A stretch of DNA of 64,000 bases from positions 2,852,001 to 2,916,000 of the forward strand of contig NZ_FOJB01000001.1 in assembly GCF_900109955.1 (NCBI RefSeq). Reading direction: 5' to 3'. Both the position numbers and the translations under genes were made by a program. This DNA comes from Aliiroseovarius sediminilitoris. Its GTDB lineage: Bacteria > Pseudomonadota > Alphaproteobacteria > Rhodobacterales > Rhodobacteraceae. The notes under the pieces are model-generated. The model saw nothing but the letters and a program-made list of their open reading frames with translations. It had not been told where the DNA came from and searched no databases. Positions within the stretch are counted from its first letter, which is position 1, and each line of letters opens with the position of its first letter. This document shows, in pieces, positions 25,117 to 33,341 of the stretch.

Positions 25117-25673
25117 TCGCGCAGTCCCTTCAACTCGTGTCTCAACCGCTCCAAGCCAAGTCGGATGCGGGATTTGATTGTTCCAAGTGGCAGGCCGGTC
25201 TGGTCGCTGATCTCTTGATGGGTCAACTCGCCCAGATAGGCCTTTTCGATCATTTCTCGCTGCTCTGGCCGCAGCGATGACAGAGCAAATTTCAGTTTTG
25301 CAGCCTCCTGCTCGACCGCAAGGATCTGGCTGGCATCTGGTTCGGCTCCGGGGTCTTCAGCCAGTTCGTCCGGCACCGGGCGACTTTCCTTGCGCATGAT
25401 GTCGATGTGCCGGTTGCGGGCGATCTGATAGATCCAGGCCGACACCTGCGCCCGGTGGGGATCGAACATCGACGCCTTGCGCCAAACAGTCAGCATGACA
25501 TCTTGCACGATCTCTTCGGCTTGCGGTGCCGAACACCCCGTCCGCATGATGAACCCTTTCAGACGCGGTGCGAAGTGATCAAATAGCGCGCAAAACGCGT
25601 CTCGATCCTGCTTGTCCCGAACGGCGAGCATCCAGATGGTTTGCTCTGAAATTTCGGTCTTGGTATGCGGCAC
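25113..25673 (-). CDS. rpoE: ECF sigma factor RpoE, partner of ChrR
   Basis: 186 residues with sigma region 2 (AFCALFDHFAPRLKGFIMR, EEIVQDVMLTVWRK, SAWIYQIARNRHID) and region 4 (LRPEQREMIEKAYLGELTHQ, LPLGTIKSRIRLGLERLRHE). It directs transcription of singlet-oxygen response genes. The frame is open to an ATG at 25748, but the GTG at 25673 has AAGGAAAA just upstream, and the TGATCC/CGTATT promoter places the transcript start at about 25748, so the GTG is the real start with a leader of about 75 bases. It is probably autoregulated through that promoter. Confidence 0.95.
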   Translation of the reverse strand: MPHTKTEISEQTIWMLAVRDKQDRDAFCALFDHFAPRLKGFIMRTGCSAPQAEEIVQDVMLTVWRKASMFDPHRAQVSAWIYQIARNRHIDIMRKESRPVPDELAEDPGAEPDASQILAVEQEAAKLKFALSSLRPEQREMIEKAYLGELTHQEISDQTGLPLGTIKSRIRLGLERLRHELKGLRE

Positions 25674-25754
25674 CGGTTTTCCTTCAAGACGACGCACTGG
25701 TGGCGCAGGGGGCCGGGTGCTCGGGTGGTCAAGGGTCAGTGTCAACATAACCTC

Positions 25755-25782
25755 AATACGAGGCGCTTTGTAAACTGGATCA
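25755..25782 (-). promoter_or_regulatory. Autoregulatory RpoE (ECF)-type promoter of rpoE-chrR
   Basis: On the minus strand TGATCC (25782-25777), 16 bases, CGTATT (25760-25755). Spacing and both hexamers agree with the two promoters at 22280 and 22380. Confidence 0.8.
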
Positions 25783-25816
25783 CTTCGAACGACATTTTTC
25801 GCCGCCCGTTTTTTCC

Positions 25817-26506
25817 CTATCGACGCGACACCCGATGGAACAGATGGGTAAAGGTGGCCGCCCCCAGAATGGGGATCAGTAAGTTCACCAATGGGATCGA
25901 CAGCGGTATTGCCATCAGTGTGCCCGCCAGCCAGATTTGCACGTTGTTGCGCGACCGCAAACGGTTTGCTTCCGCCCGCCCCACACGGCGCATGGCCGCA
26001 AGCTGGAAATACTCGCGCCCCAGAAGATAGCCATTCACCGCCCAGAACAAAATGGGCGCAAGCGGACCGACAAAGAAAAACAAGATCAGGGCAATCAGGT
26101 TAACCCCGAGAATGACGCCCAGAAAGCCAAGGCTGTCGCGGATGGTTTCGACCATCGGGACATCTGGCGCAGGCGGCAATTCGGGATAATGCCGCGCCTC
26201 GACCGCGTCGGCCACATCGTCCAGAAAGATGCCGGTGAAGGCACCCGCCACGGGCACCATCAACACAACCGACAGGACGATCATAAGCAAAAACGACGCC
26301 CACCACGCAAGGCCGTCCACCCAGGACACATCGCCGATAAAGGGGAGCGACAGCGTATCAGGCACCAAAAAACCGACAAGCCATGTCATCGCGACCGTTA
26401 CAGCAATCAAAAGGCCGATGGTCAGCGCCAAACCTTTCATCAGAACGCTGCGAAACCGCGGATCGCTCATCTGTCCGACCGAGCGGAAAAAATCGTCCAG
26501 GATCAT
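25817..26506 (-). CDS. EI24/CysZ-like membrane protein
   Basis: 229 residues with about five to six membrane spans. An N-terminal DDFFRSVGQMSDPRFRSVL precedes long hydrophobic segments, then VNGYLLGREYFQLAAMRR and a final IPLVNLLIPILGAATFTHLFH, a typical EI24-domain order. CysZ proteins import sulfate, but this alphaproteobacterial branch is not characterised, so substrate is open. It overlaps the nitroreductase gene by ATGA and ends just before the rpoE promoter. Confidence 0.8.
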   Translation of the reverse strand: MILDDFFRSVGQMSDPRFRSVLMKGLALTIGLLIAVTVAMTWLVGFLVPDTLSLPFIGDVSWVDGLAWWASFLLMIVLSVVLMVPVAGAFTGIFLDDVADAVEARHYPELPPAPDVPMVETIRDSLGFLGVILGVNLIALILFFFVGPLAPILFWAVNGYLLGREYFQLAAMRRVGRAEANRLRSRNNVQIWLAGTLMAIPLSIPLVNLLIPILGAATFTHLFHRVSRR

Positions 26507-27081
26507 GTTTCAACCCACGTTGTGATCGCTGCAACATCCGGGCGGGGCCGTTCAGGCGGCGCGCTTGTTTCGGTGCCGATATGGATGATTCCCGCCACCA
26601 TTTCGTGATCCCCCAGCCCCAATCCGTCACGCATGAATTGCCGATCATGGCTGGCCCAACCGGTCAGCCAATTTGCCCCCCAGCCCGAGGCCAACGCGGC
26701 ATTTAACAGCGACAGACAGACTGCTCCGGCGGACAGGGTCTGTTCGATCTGTGGAACTTTGGGCGAGTCGACGGGTGATGACACCACCACCACAGCCAGC
26801 GGGCTGTCGGCGAACGCCGATTGCGCTTTGGTGATCTGTTCCGGTGGCTCACCCAGCGCCACACCCCGTTCGCCGACCAATTCCGCCAGCCGAGCCATGG
26901 CCCCGCGTTCCAGCACGATAAACCGCCATGGCTCCAGTTTTCCATGGTCCGGACTGCGCGCCGCAGCGGTCAAAACAGGGTCAAGCGCAGTGCGATCAGG
27001 GGCCGGTCCGGTCAGGGTCTTGGCGGGACGCGAACGGCGGGTCAGCAGGAAATCCAGCGCAGCTTGATTGCGGTCAGGCAT
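26503..27081 (-). CDS. Nitroreductase family protein (small YdjA-like type)
   Basis: 192 residues of the FMN-dependent nitroreductase fold: LLTRRSRPAKTLTGPAPDR, AARSPDHGKLEPWRFIVLE (FMN-binding region), and GWGANWLTGWASHDRQFM with GLGDHEMVAGIIHIGT near the end. Such proteins use NAD(P)H to reduce nitro compounds or quinones; the physiological substrate is unknown. ATG 27081 follows GAGGACAGAACC and is preferred over an upstream ATG at 27144. Coupled to the EI24 gene. Confidence 0.9.
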   Translation of the reverse strand: MPDRNQAALDFLLTRRSRPAKTLTGPAPDRTALDPVLTAAARSPDHGKLEPWRFIVLERGAMARLAELVGERGVALGEPPEQITKAQSAFADSPLAVVVVSSPVDSPKVPQIEQTLSAGAVCLSLLNAALASGWGANWLTGWASHDRQFMRDGLGLGDHEMVAGIIHIGTETSAPPERPRPDVAAITTWVET

Positions 27082-27179
27082 GGTTCTGTCCTCGGTCTGG
27101 CAAAAGGCAGGCTTGGCCGCGAACGCGGCTGGCTTGGTGCACATGTCGGGTGTCGGGTGGTTCCCGTCAAGATGTTACA

Positions 27180-28292
27180 TCACTTAACATCGAAAAAATC
27201 TTGTAACCCGGCAATCAGATCGGAATACACGCCCAGCATATGCGTGTTGGGCTGGCGGGCAGCGAATGTTTCTGCCAGCGGATCGGGGGCGTGGATCTTC
27301 GCGCCGGACATTTCTTCAAGCACCGCGTGACCGCAGAAGGGCACGTAGACCTCGGAATATCCGCCCTCATGCGCCATCATCAGGCGTCCATTACACAGAT
27401 CATTTGCCAAATCCATGACCATGCGGGTCATTTGACGGAACGTGTCCGCCGTCGCAAGCATGCAGGACAGCGGATCAATCAGCGCTGCGTCATAGCCACA
27501 CGCGATCACAATTACCTCCGGTTCATGGGCACGGATGGCAGGTATCACCAGCCGCTCCATCGCTTCAAGATAAGTGGCGTGCCCTGCCCCCGGCGGCAGT
27601 GGAATGTTCATGTTCGCGCCCAGCCCATCCCCCTCACCGCGCATATCAGCATCGCCCGTGTCAGTCGGATAGTTGCGTTCCTGATGGATCGAGATGGTCA
27701 GGACTTCGGGGTCTTCGATAAAGATCGCTTCGGTCCCGTTGCCGTGATGCACGTCCCAATCCAGCACCACGAAACGTCTGGCCAACCCGTTGGCCCGCGC
27801 GCTGCGGATCGCAACAGCAAGGTTGGCAAGCAGGCAGAAACCGTTTGGAAACTCCGGCAGGCAATGATGCCCTGGCGGGCGCGACAGAGCATAAGCGTTG
27901 TCCACTTCACCCCGCAGAACGGCCTCAAGCGCCGCAACGGACAATCCTGCGGACAGGCACGCGATTTCATAGCCACCCTGCCCGAACGGTGTGCGCAGGC
28001 CAAGTTCGCCGCCGCCCGCATCAGACACCCGCTTGAACTTGTCCAGAAACAAGGTCGGATGGACCCGCGCCAACATCTCGCGCGTAGCTTCGGGTGCTGA
28101 TTGGGCGTGAAGCGCAGCGGTCAGGCCGGTTACATCCATCAGGTTCTTCAAGCGTCGTTTGGTTTCGGGGTTTTCGGGCAGTCCACCTGCCGCAAGGGGC
28201 TGCACCAGCCCGCCCACGGGCAGATTGCCCGCATAGTTGCCGCCAGAATGCCAAAAGCATTTCTCGTCCCAGAAAAAGCCGGTTTTCGCCAT
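27180..28292 (-). CDS. Class II histone deacetylase-like amidohydrolase
   Basis: 370 residues. RPPGHHCLPEFPNGFCLLAN holds the tandem catalytic histidines, FVVLDWDVHHGNGTEAIF the zinc Asp and His, and CGYDAALIDPLSCM the second zinc Asp; MAHEGGYSE closes the active site. In bacteria these deacetylate polyamines or related acetylated small molecules rather than histones. ATG 28292 follows AGGGAGACTGGC; upstream in-frame starts overlap the divergent DUF167 promoter region and are rejected. Confidence 0.93.
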   Translation of the reverse strand: MAKTGFFWDEKCFWHSGGNYAGNLPVGGLVQPLAAGGLPENPETKRRLKNLMDVTGLTAALHAQSAPEATREMLARVHPTLFLDKFKRVSDAGGGELGLRTPFGQGGYEIACLSAGLSVAALEAVLRGEVDNAYALSRPPGHHCLPEFPNGFCLLANLAVAIRSARANGLARRFVVLDWDVHHGNGTEAIFIEDPEVLTISIHQERNYPTDTGDADMRGEGDGLGANMNIPLPPGAGHATYLEAMERLVIPAIRAHEPEVIVIACGYDAALIDPLSCMLATADTFRQMTRMVMDLANDLCNGRLMMAHEGGYSEVYVPFCGHAVLEEMSGAKIHAPDPLAETFAARQPNTHMLGVYSDLIAGLQDFFDVK

Positions 28293-28366
28293 GCCAGTCT
28301 CCCTTACTTGAAGCAGAGTGACCCAGTGTGCTTGCATCGTCCAGCCCCACACGACAGGATTACGCC

Positions 28367-28621
28367 ATGAAGAAAGGCGACCTGTCATATCTGGCCAAAC
28401 CGGGCGCGCTGCTGTCGGTGCGTGTCACACCCAAGGCCGCGCGCAATCAAGTTGAAGAACGGGACGGTCAGATTCGCGTCTCGGTCACAACCGTCCCAGA
28501 GGACGGCAAGGCGACGAAAGCCGTCATCAAGCTGTTGGCACAGGTGCTGGGGATCGCGACATCGCGCCTTGTTCTGATCCAAGGCGCGAGATCCCGGGAC
28601 AAAGTGTTTCGGATTGATTAA
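28367..28621 (+). CDS. DUF167 (YggU) family protein
   Basis: 84 residues matching the compact YggU fold: LLSVRVTPKAARNQVE, QIRVSVTTVPEDGKATKAVI and LLAQVLGIATSRLVLIQGAR. Function unknown, though the family is widespread. Divergent from the HDAC-like gene; ATG 28367 follows AGGATTACGCC. Its stop overlaps the convergent DUF805 gene by four bases. Confidence 0.88.
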   Translation: MKKGDLSYLAKPGALLSVRVTPKAARNQVEERDGQIRVSVTTVPEDGKATKAVIKLLAQVLGIATSRLVLIQGARSRDKVFRID

Positions 28622-29085
28622 CCCTGATCACCCACACGCGGAATGGACGACGCGGCATAAGATCCCTCGTTTGGGTCATCATAGCCACCCCCACCCAACG
28701 GATCGGGGCCATATTTGTTGGCGCCATTCGTGCCCTTGCTGGCATACCAGACGATAAGGATGATGATACCGATCAGCGGGACCAGGGCCAGCCAATACCA
28801 CCAGCCGCTGCGATCTGTGTCATGCAGCCTGCGCACCGCCACCGAGATCATGGGCAGCAAGGTCGCCAAGCCAAACAGCCCGGACAATATCGGGGTGGAG
28901 GTTTGCGCTTCGAATCCGCCTTCCATGGTTGTCACGGTTCCGAACAGGAAGCTGTCAAAAATGCCAAGAATGATCTGCCCGGCAAAAACAAAAAGCGCGA
29001 AGAACCAGAACTCTGACCTTTGGGCGCGCCCGCTGAATGTAACGTATTTCGAAAAACACGCCCGAATTGATTCCATAAAGCTCAT
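28618..29085 (-). CDS. DUF805 family membrane protein
   Basis: 155 residues. KYVTFSGRAQRSEFWFFALF and SVAVRRLHDTDRSGWWYWL are the DUF805 signatures, in a protein with about four membrane spans and a Gly/Asp-rich hydrophilic tail. Role unknown. ATG 29085 follows AGGGGACAG. It lies just downstream of plsY on the same strand with a 19-base gap, so it may be the operon's last gene. Confidence 0.9.
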   Translation of the reverse strand: MSFMESIRACFSKYVTFSGRAQRSEFWFFALFVFAGQIILGIFDSFLFGTVTTMEGGFEAQTSTPILSGLFGLATLLPMISVAVRRLHDTDRSGWWYWLALVPLIGIIILIVWYASKGTNGANKYGPDPLGGGGYDDPNEGSYAASSIPRVGDQG

Positions 29086-29104
29086 GATCTGTCCCCTGTG
29101 CAGG

Positions 29105-29713
29105 TTACTTCTTGCCGCCGATACGGGGTTCGTCCCCGGCGATCAGTCGTTCGATGTTTGCGCGATGACGCAGGAAAATCAACAACGCAAGCGCGATCGA
29201 CAGAACCACGTAACTCGGAAAGCCCAGCAACATCGCCCAAATCGGCGACAAGGCAGCCGCCGCCAAGGCGGCAAGCGACGAGACGCGGAACAACAGGGCG
29301 ACCACAAGCCAAGTGATACAGGCGGTCAGCCCGACCGGCCAGGCCAGCGCCAACATCGTACCAAGCCAAGTGGCAACCCCCTTGCCACCGTTGAAACCCA
29401 GAAATATGGGGAAACAATGGCCCAGAAAGGCCGCGAACCCGGCGATTTGGGCAGCGTCATCCGCAAACAGCGCCCGTGCAATCAACACCGCCGCCGCCCC
29501 TTTTCCAGCATCACCCAGCAAGGTAAGCAAGGCAGCAGGCTTATTCCCGGTGCGCAGCACGTTGGTTGCGCCGATGTTGCCTGATCCGATTTGACGCAGA
29601 TCGCCCAGTCCAAACAGACGCGCCATGACGATGCCGAAAGGGATCGAGCCGAGAAGATAGCCCACGGCCGCGACTGCCACGAGCACGGGCAGTTGGGTGA
29701 GCAACTCAGGCAT
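29105..29713 (-). CDS. plsY: Acyl-phosphate:glycerol-3-phosphate acyltransferase
   Basis: 202 residues, about five to six membrane spans. GYLLGSIPFGIVMARLFGL, RQIGSGNIGATNVLRTGNK (the SGNxGATN loop) and LGHCFPIFLGFNGGKGVAT (phosphate and G3P site) identify PlsY, which makes lysophosphatidate from acyl phosphate, the first step of phospholipid synthesis. It overlaps the end of the dihydroorotase-like gene by eight bases, which indicates co-transcription with pyrimidine genes; this order recurs in related bacteria. Confidence 0.95.
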   Translation of the reverse strand: MPELLTQLPVLVAVAAVGYLLGSIPFGIVMARLFGLGDLRQIGSGNIGATNVLRTGNKPAALLTLLGDAGKGAAAVLIARALFADDAAQIAGFAAFLGHCFPIFLGFNGGKGVATWLGTMLALAWPVGLTACITWLVVALLFRVSSLAALAAAALSPIWAMLLGFPSYVVLSIALALLIFLRHRANIERLIAGDEPRIGGKK

Positions 29714-30977
29714 CGTCGCCCCCAAATACGCGTTCGCCGCCGACCCATGTGCCAAGCACCCGCCCCTCCATCCGCGCGCCGTCAAATGGCGTGTTCTTGG
29801 ATTTCGAGTTCAGCTTGAACCTGTCCAGCACGAAGGGCGCATCGGGGTCAAAGAGAACCAGATCAGCAGGGGCGCCCACGGACAGCTCGCCACCCGGCAG
29901 GCTGAAACGACGCGCAGGGTTCAGGGACAGCGCACACCAGAGTGTCGGCAGGTCAATCAATCCAGCATGGACCAACCGCATGGCTGCGGGCAGAAGCGTT
30001 TCCAAGGCCACTGCGCCCGAGGCCGCTTCTTCAAACGGCAGGCGTTTGCTTTCCTCGTCCTGCGGCGTGTGCATGGACGAGATGACGTCAATCAGACCCA
30101 TCGCCACGGCTTCGGCCATCGCCAGCCGGTCTTCTTCGGATCGCAGAGGTGGTTTGACCTTGAAGAAGGTGCGATAGTCGCCCACGTCCAACTCGTTCAG
30201 CGTCAGGTGGTGGATGTTGACACCGGCGGTCACGTCCAGCCCGGCGGCTTTGGCACGCTCCAAAGCAGGCAACGCATGGGCGGTGGACAGGTTATCGGCG
30301 TGGTAGGAGACGCCGGTCATTTCGACCAAGGCCAGATCACGTTCCAGCCCCATCCGCTCGGCCATGGGGTTGACGGCGGGCAAACCGCGCAACGACGCGA
30401 ACTTGCCCGAGGTCACAGCGGCCCCCTTGGACATGTTCGGGTCTTGGGGGTGGCCGATGATCAATGCGCCAAGACTGCGCGCATAAGTCATGGCGCGGGA
30501 ATACACCTTGTTGTCGGTGACGACATGATCGCAATCGGTGAAGGCGACAGCACCGGCATCCAGCATAAACCCCATTTCAACCATCTCGCGGCCTGCGCGC
30601 CCCTTGGTCAGTGCGGCCATGGAATGCACGTTGACGGGTGCAGCCTGCGAAGCCCGCCGCGCCACGAATGCCAGCGCTTCAGGGGTGTCCACGGCCGGTG
30701 TCGTATCCGGGCGAATGACCATTGTCGTGACTCCGCCCGCCGCCGCCGCCAGCCCCGCACTGCGAAAACTCTCCTTGTGGCGTTCCCCCGGCTCACCGAT
30801 CTTTACGCCGATATCGACAATGCCGGGGGCAAGACATTTTCCGCCACAGTCGAACACCTCGCCGTTTTCCCCATCATTTACACCGGTGATCAAGCCATCC
30901 TCGATGGTCAGACAGCCCAGCGCGTCAGTGCCAGTATCAGGATCAATCAGGCGCGCATTGGTGAAAGTCGTTGTCAT
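29706..30977 (-). CDS. Dihydroorotase homologue lacking metal ligands (PyrC'-like, probably non-catalytic)
   Basis: 423 residues of the amidohydrolase fold. In active dihydroorotases the segment after PGxxD reads HxH; here PGIVDIGVKIGEPG has Gly57 and Lys59 instead. Other active-site places are also altered: GHPQDPNMS, SYHADNLSTA and ISSMHTPQDEESKRLPF, where the usual catalytic DHAP is gone. By analogy with Pseudomonas, where a dead PyrC' is needed to assemble aspartate transcarbamoylase, this protein probably partners the PyrB encoded two genes upstream. A true dihydroorotase should lie elsewhere in the genome. It overlaps its neighbours on both sides (ATGA with the PH-like gene, eight bases with plsY). 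Confidence 0.9.
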   Translation of the reverse strand: MTTTFTNARLIDPDTGTDALGCLTIEDGLITGVNDGENGEVFDCGGKCLAPGIVDIGVKIGEPGERHKESFRSAGLAAAAGGVTTMVIRPDTTPAVDTPEALAFVARRASQAAPVNVHSMAALTKGRAGREMVEMGFMLDAGAVAFTDCDHVVTDNKVYSRAMTYARSLGALIIGHPQDPNMSKGAAVTSGKFASLRGLPAVNPMAERMGLERDLALVEMTGVSYHADNLSTAHALPALERAKAAGLDVTAGVNIHHLTLNELDVGDYRTFFKVKPPLRSEEDRLAMAEAVAMGLIDVISSMHTPQDEESKRLPFEEAASGAVALETLLPAAMRLVHAGLIDLPTLWCALSLNPARRFSLPGGELSVGAPADLVLFDPDAPFVLDRFKLNSKSKNTPFDGARMEGRVLGTWVGGERVFGGDDA

Positions 30978-31447
30978 GCAGTGTCCCCCATCACCCCGCG
31001 CGCGCGGTCAATCGCGGCTTGAGTGGCCTTGGTGTCGGCCTGATATTTCAACATGTACTTGTCGCCGGTCCGCGTCACCACCTGAGCGGCCGAGAAGATG
31101 ACATTCACCTTTTGAACATTGCCCAGAAGGATCGTCCGATTGCCCGGCCCGATCAGCCGCCGGTTGGTCAGATACCACGTAAATCCCAACTGCTCGCGGG
31201 CGACATAGAGCCCCCGCACAGCGATGGCTGCGACGGCCCCGACAACACCGGTCCAGGCATGGGGATTGCCCAGATAGATCAGGATGCCTGACATCAGCAC
31301 CGACCCCAGCGCAGCCAGCAGAACATGTTCTTTGACATAGGTGGTCAGGTTGCCGGAAAAACTTTCGATCAGGCGCTCGCCCGGCTCAAGCTCGGGGCCG
31401 GTCTGATTTTCCAAACGGGGTTCCAATTCGAAGTCATGATCAGACAT
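30974..31447 (-). CDS. Small membrane protein with PH-like domain
   Basis: 157 residues: an acidic N-terminus ([18 protein letters not shown]), two hydrophobic spans (about 45-62 and 68-85) and a C-terminal domain with [20 protein letters not shown] and [13 protein letters not shown], the pattern of bacterial PH domains (YdbS/YdbT type). Role unknown. ATG 31447 has CGAGG six bases upstream; the ATG at 31453 would leave no spacing. It sits between pyrB and the dead pyrC homologue with overlaps on both sides, so it is part of that operon though no link to pyrimidines is evident. Confidence 0.8.
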   Translation of the reverse strand: MSDHDFELEPRLENQTGPELEPGERLIESFSGNLTTYVKEHVLLAALGSVLMSGILIYLGNPHAWTGVVGAVAAIAVRGLYVAREQLGFTWYLTNRRLIGPGNRTILLGNVQKVNVIFSAAQVVTRTGDKYMLKYQADTKATQAAIDRARGVMGDTA

Positions 31448-32402
31448 AGACATCCTCGGGTTGGGCGGCACGTTCGGCACGCAGGTTCCGGGCCAGAAGG
31501 TCCATGGCCGCCATGCGCACGGCAACCCCCATTTCGACCTGTTCCTGAATGACAGACCGGTTGATGTCGTCGGCGATTGTGCCGTCAATTTCGACCCCCC
31601 GGTTCATGGGGCCGGGATGCATGACAATCGCATCGGGCCTGGCATGGGCCAGCTTCTCGGCGTCCAGACCAAAGCGGTGATAGTATTCACGCTCGGACGG
31701 GATGAAGCCGCCGTCCATCCGTTCACGCTGTAGGCGCAACATCATGACCACGTCGGCGTCTCTCAGACCTTCCTCCATGTCGCCATAAACCTCGACCCCG
31801 AACTGGTCGATTTGCGAGGGCATCAGCGTGGGCGGACCGACAAGGCGCACGCGGTTCTCCATCTTGCCCAGAAGGATAAGGTTGGATCGCGCCACCCGGC
31901 TGTGGGCGATGTCGCCACAGATTGCAATGGTCAGGCGATGCAGCCGTCCCTTTTCGCGCCGGATCGTCAGCGCATCCAGCAACGCCTGCGTCGGGTGTTC
32001 GTGCTTGCCGTCACCTGCGTTCAAGACTGCGCAATTCACCTTTTCAGCCAACAGGTTCACCGCACCCGAATGGGGGTGACGCACGACCAGCAGGTCGGGG
32101 TGCATCGCGTTCAGCGTCAGCGCCGTATCAATCAACGTCTCGCCCTTTTTGATCGACGACGCCTGCATTGCCATGTTCATCACATCCGCGCCCAGACGCT
32201 TGCCCGCTATCTCGAACGACGCCTGTGTGCGGGTCGAGTTTTCGAAGAACATGTTGATCTGGGTAAGACCCGCCAAAACGTCCGAGCGTTTCTGCGTCGA
32301 GCGGTTCAGATCCACATAGCTGTCGGCCAGATCGAGAACGGTTTTTATCTCTTCCGGGCGAAGCTGTTCGATGCCCAGAAGATGGCGCTGGCGGAATGTC
32401 AT
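31440..32402 (-). CDS. pyrB: Aspartate carbamoyltransferase catalytic subunit
   Basis: 320 residues. It joins carbamoyl phosphate and aspartate, the committed step of pyrimidine synthesis. [13 protein letters not shown] is the carbamoyl-phosphate loop, [18 protein letters not shown] and [14 protein letters not shown] are conserved, and MLRLQRER and MHPGPMNRG complete the aspartate site. ATG 32402 follows GGAGG. First gene of the pyrB, PH-like, pyrC', plsY operon. No regulatory pyrI gene is present, consistent with a PyrB/PyrC' complex. Confidence 0.96.
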   Translation of the reverse strand: MTFRQRHLLGIEQLRPEEIKTVLDLADSYVDLNRSTQKRSDVLAGLTQINMFFENSTRTQASFEIAGKRLGADVMNMAMQASSIKKGETLIDTALTLNAMHPDLLVVRHPHSGAVNLLAEKVNCAVLNAGDGKHEHPTQALLDALTIRREKGRLHRLTIAICGDIAHSRVARSNLILLGKMENRVRLVGPPTLMPSQIDQFGVEVYGDMEEGLRDADVVMMLRLQRERMDGGFIPSEREYYHRFGLDAEKLAHARPDAIVMHPGPMNRGVEIDGTIADDINRSVIQEQVEMGVAVRMAAMDLLARNLRAERAAQPEDVYV

Positions 32403-32524
32403 ACGGGCCTCCGTCCTGTTTCCATGCGCTTATAGGATCGGGCGGGCGTCGCGTCCATCCCCTGCGCGCCGGAATGCATATCGCCCCGTTTACCTTCCCC
32501 GCGCCCGGACATAGGCTGTGAGCC

Positions 32525-33325
32525 ATGGAATCGGCACAAGACTGGCACAGCGCAAAAGCGCTTCTGGAATGGTATATCGAACTGGGTGCGGTGGACGCGA
32601 TCAGCGATACGCCTGTGGACCGCTACGCGCTTGAACCGACCTTGCCGAAACCCCGCATGGCAGCACCGGACGGATCGACCCCCGTCACCGCGGCAAAACC
32701 GCCCGCCGCCCCGCGGCGCGACCATGTCGCGTCGGCGAAACAAGCGGCGGCGGCGGTCAAAGATCTGGACGCGCTGCGGGGCGCCATCGAAGCGTTCGAT
32801 GGCTGCGAGATGAAACGCGGCGCACGGAACACGGTGATTGCCGATGGAAACCCCGCCGCGCGTGTGATGATCATCGGCGAGGCCCCCGGACGGGACGAGG
32901 ACATTGCAGGAAAACCCTTTGTCGGGCGCGCAGGCCAGCTTCTGGACAAGATGTTCGCCGCCATCGGTATGGGGCGCGACGCGCCGCTGTCGAAAGACGC
33001 GATTTACATCACCAACGTGATGCCATGGCGCCCGCCCAACAACCGTGACCCCAGCCCTGACGAAATTGCGATGATGGTCCCATTTGTGGAACGCCACGTC
33101 CAACTGGTGGCCCCTGATGTGCTTGTCTTGATGGGCAACACACCGTGTCAGGCAGTGTTGGGGCGTAAAGGTATCATGCGTATGCGCGGCAGGTGGGAGG
33201 AGGCATGGAGCAAACCCGTAATGCCAATGACCCACCCCGCCTATCTGTTGCGCACGCCCGCCGCCAAACGTGAAGCGTGGGCCGATCTTTTGTCCATTCA
33301 GGCAAAACTCCGGGACCTGGCATGA
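32525..33325 (+). CDS. Uracil-DNA glycosylase, family 4-like, lacking most iron-sulfur cysteines
   Basis: 266 residues. An N-terminal extension of about 90 residues precedes a UDG domain: IIGEAPGRDEDIAGKPFVG (motif A with water-activating region), NVMPWRPPNNRDPSPDE, and MTHPAYLLRTPAAKRE (motif B His). It removes uracil from DNA. Classical family 4 enzymes bind a 4Fe-4S cluster by four cysteines; here only C94 of the first pair is kept, Trp168 and Met183/184 occupy the other places, and the only other cysteine is C208. So a cluster is unlikely. Divergent from pyrB; possibly co-transcribed with the metallophosphoesterase that follows. Confidence 0.9.
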   Translation: MESAQDWHSAKALLEWYIELGAVDAISDTPVDRYALEPTLPKPRMAAPDGSTPVTAAKPPAAPRRDHVASAKQAAAAVKDLDALRGAIEAFDGCEMKRGARNTVIADGNPAARVMIIGEAPGRDEDIAGKPFVGRAGQLLDKMFAAIGMGRDAPLSKDAIYITNVMPWRPPNNRDPSPDEIAMMVPFVERHVQLVAPDVLVLMGNTPCQAVLGRKGIMRMRGRWEEAWSKPVMPMTHPAYLLRTPAAKREAWADLLSIQAKLRDLA

Positions 33326-33341
33326 AAGACCTGGCATGAAA
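33314..33341 (+). repeat. 14-bp perfect tandem duplication at a stop/start junction
   Basis: GACCTGGCATGAAA occurs at 33314-33327 and again at 33328-33341. The first copy contains the glycosylase stop and the second the ATG of the next gene. With a single copy the two genes would overlap by ATGA. Confidence 0.9.
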
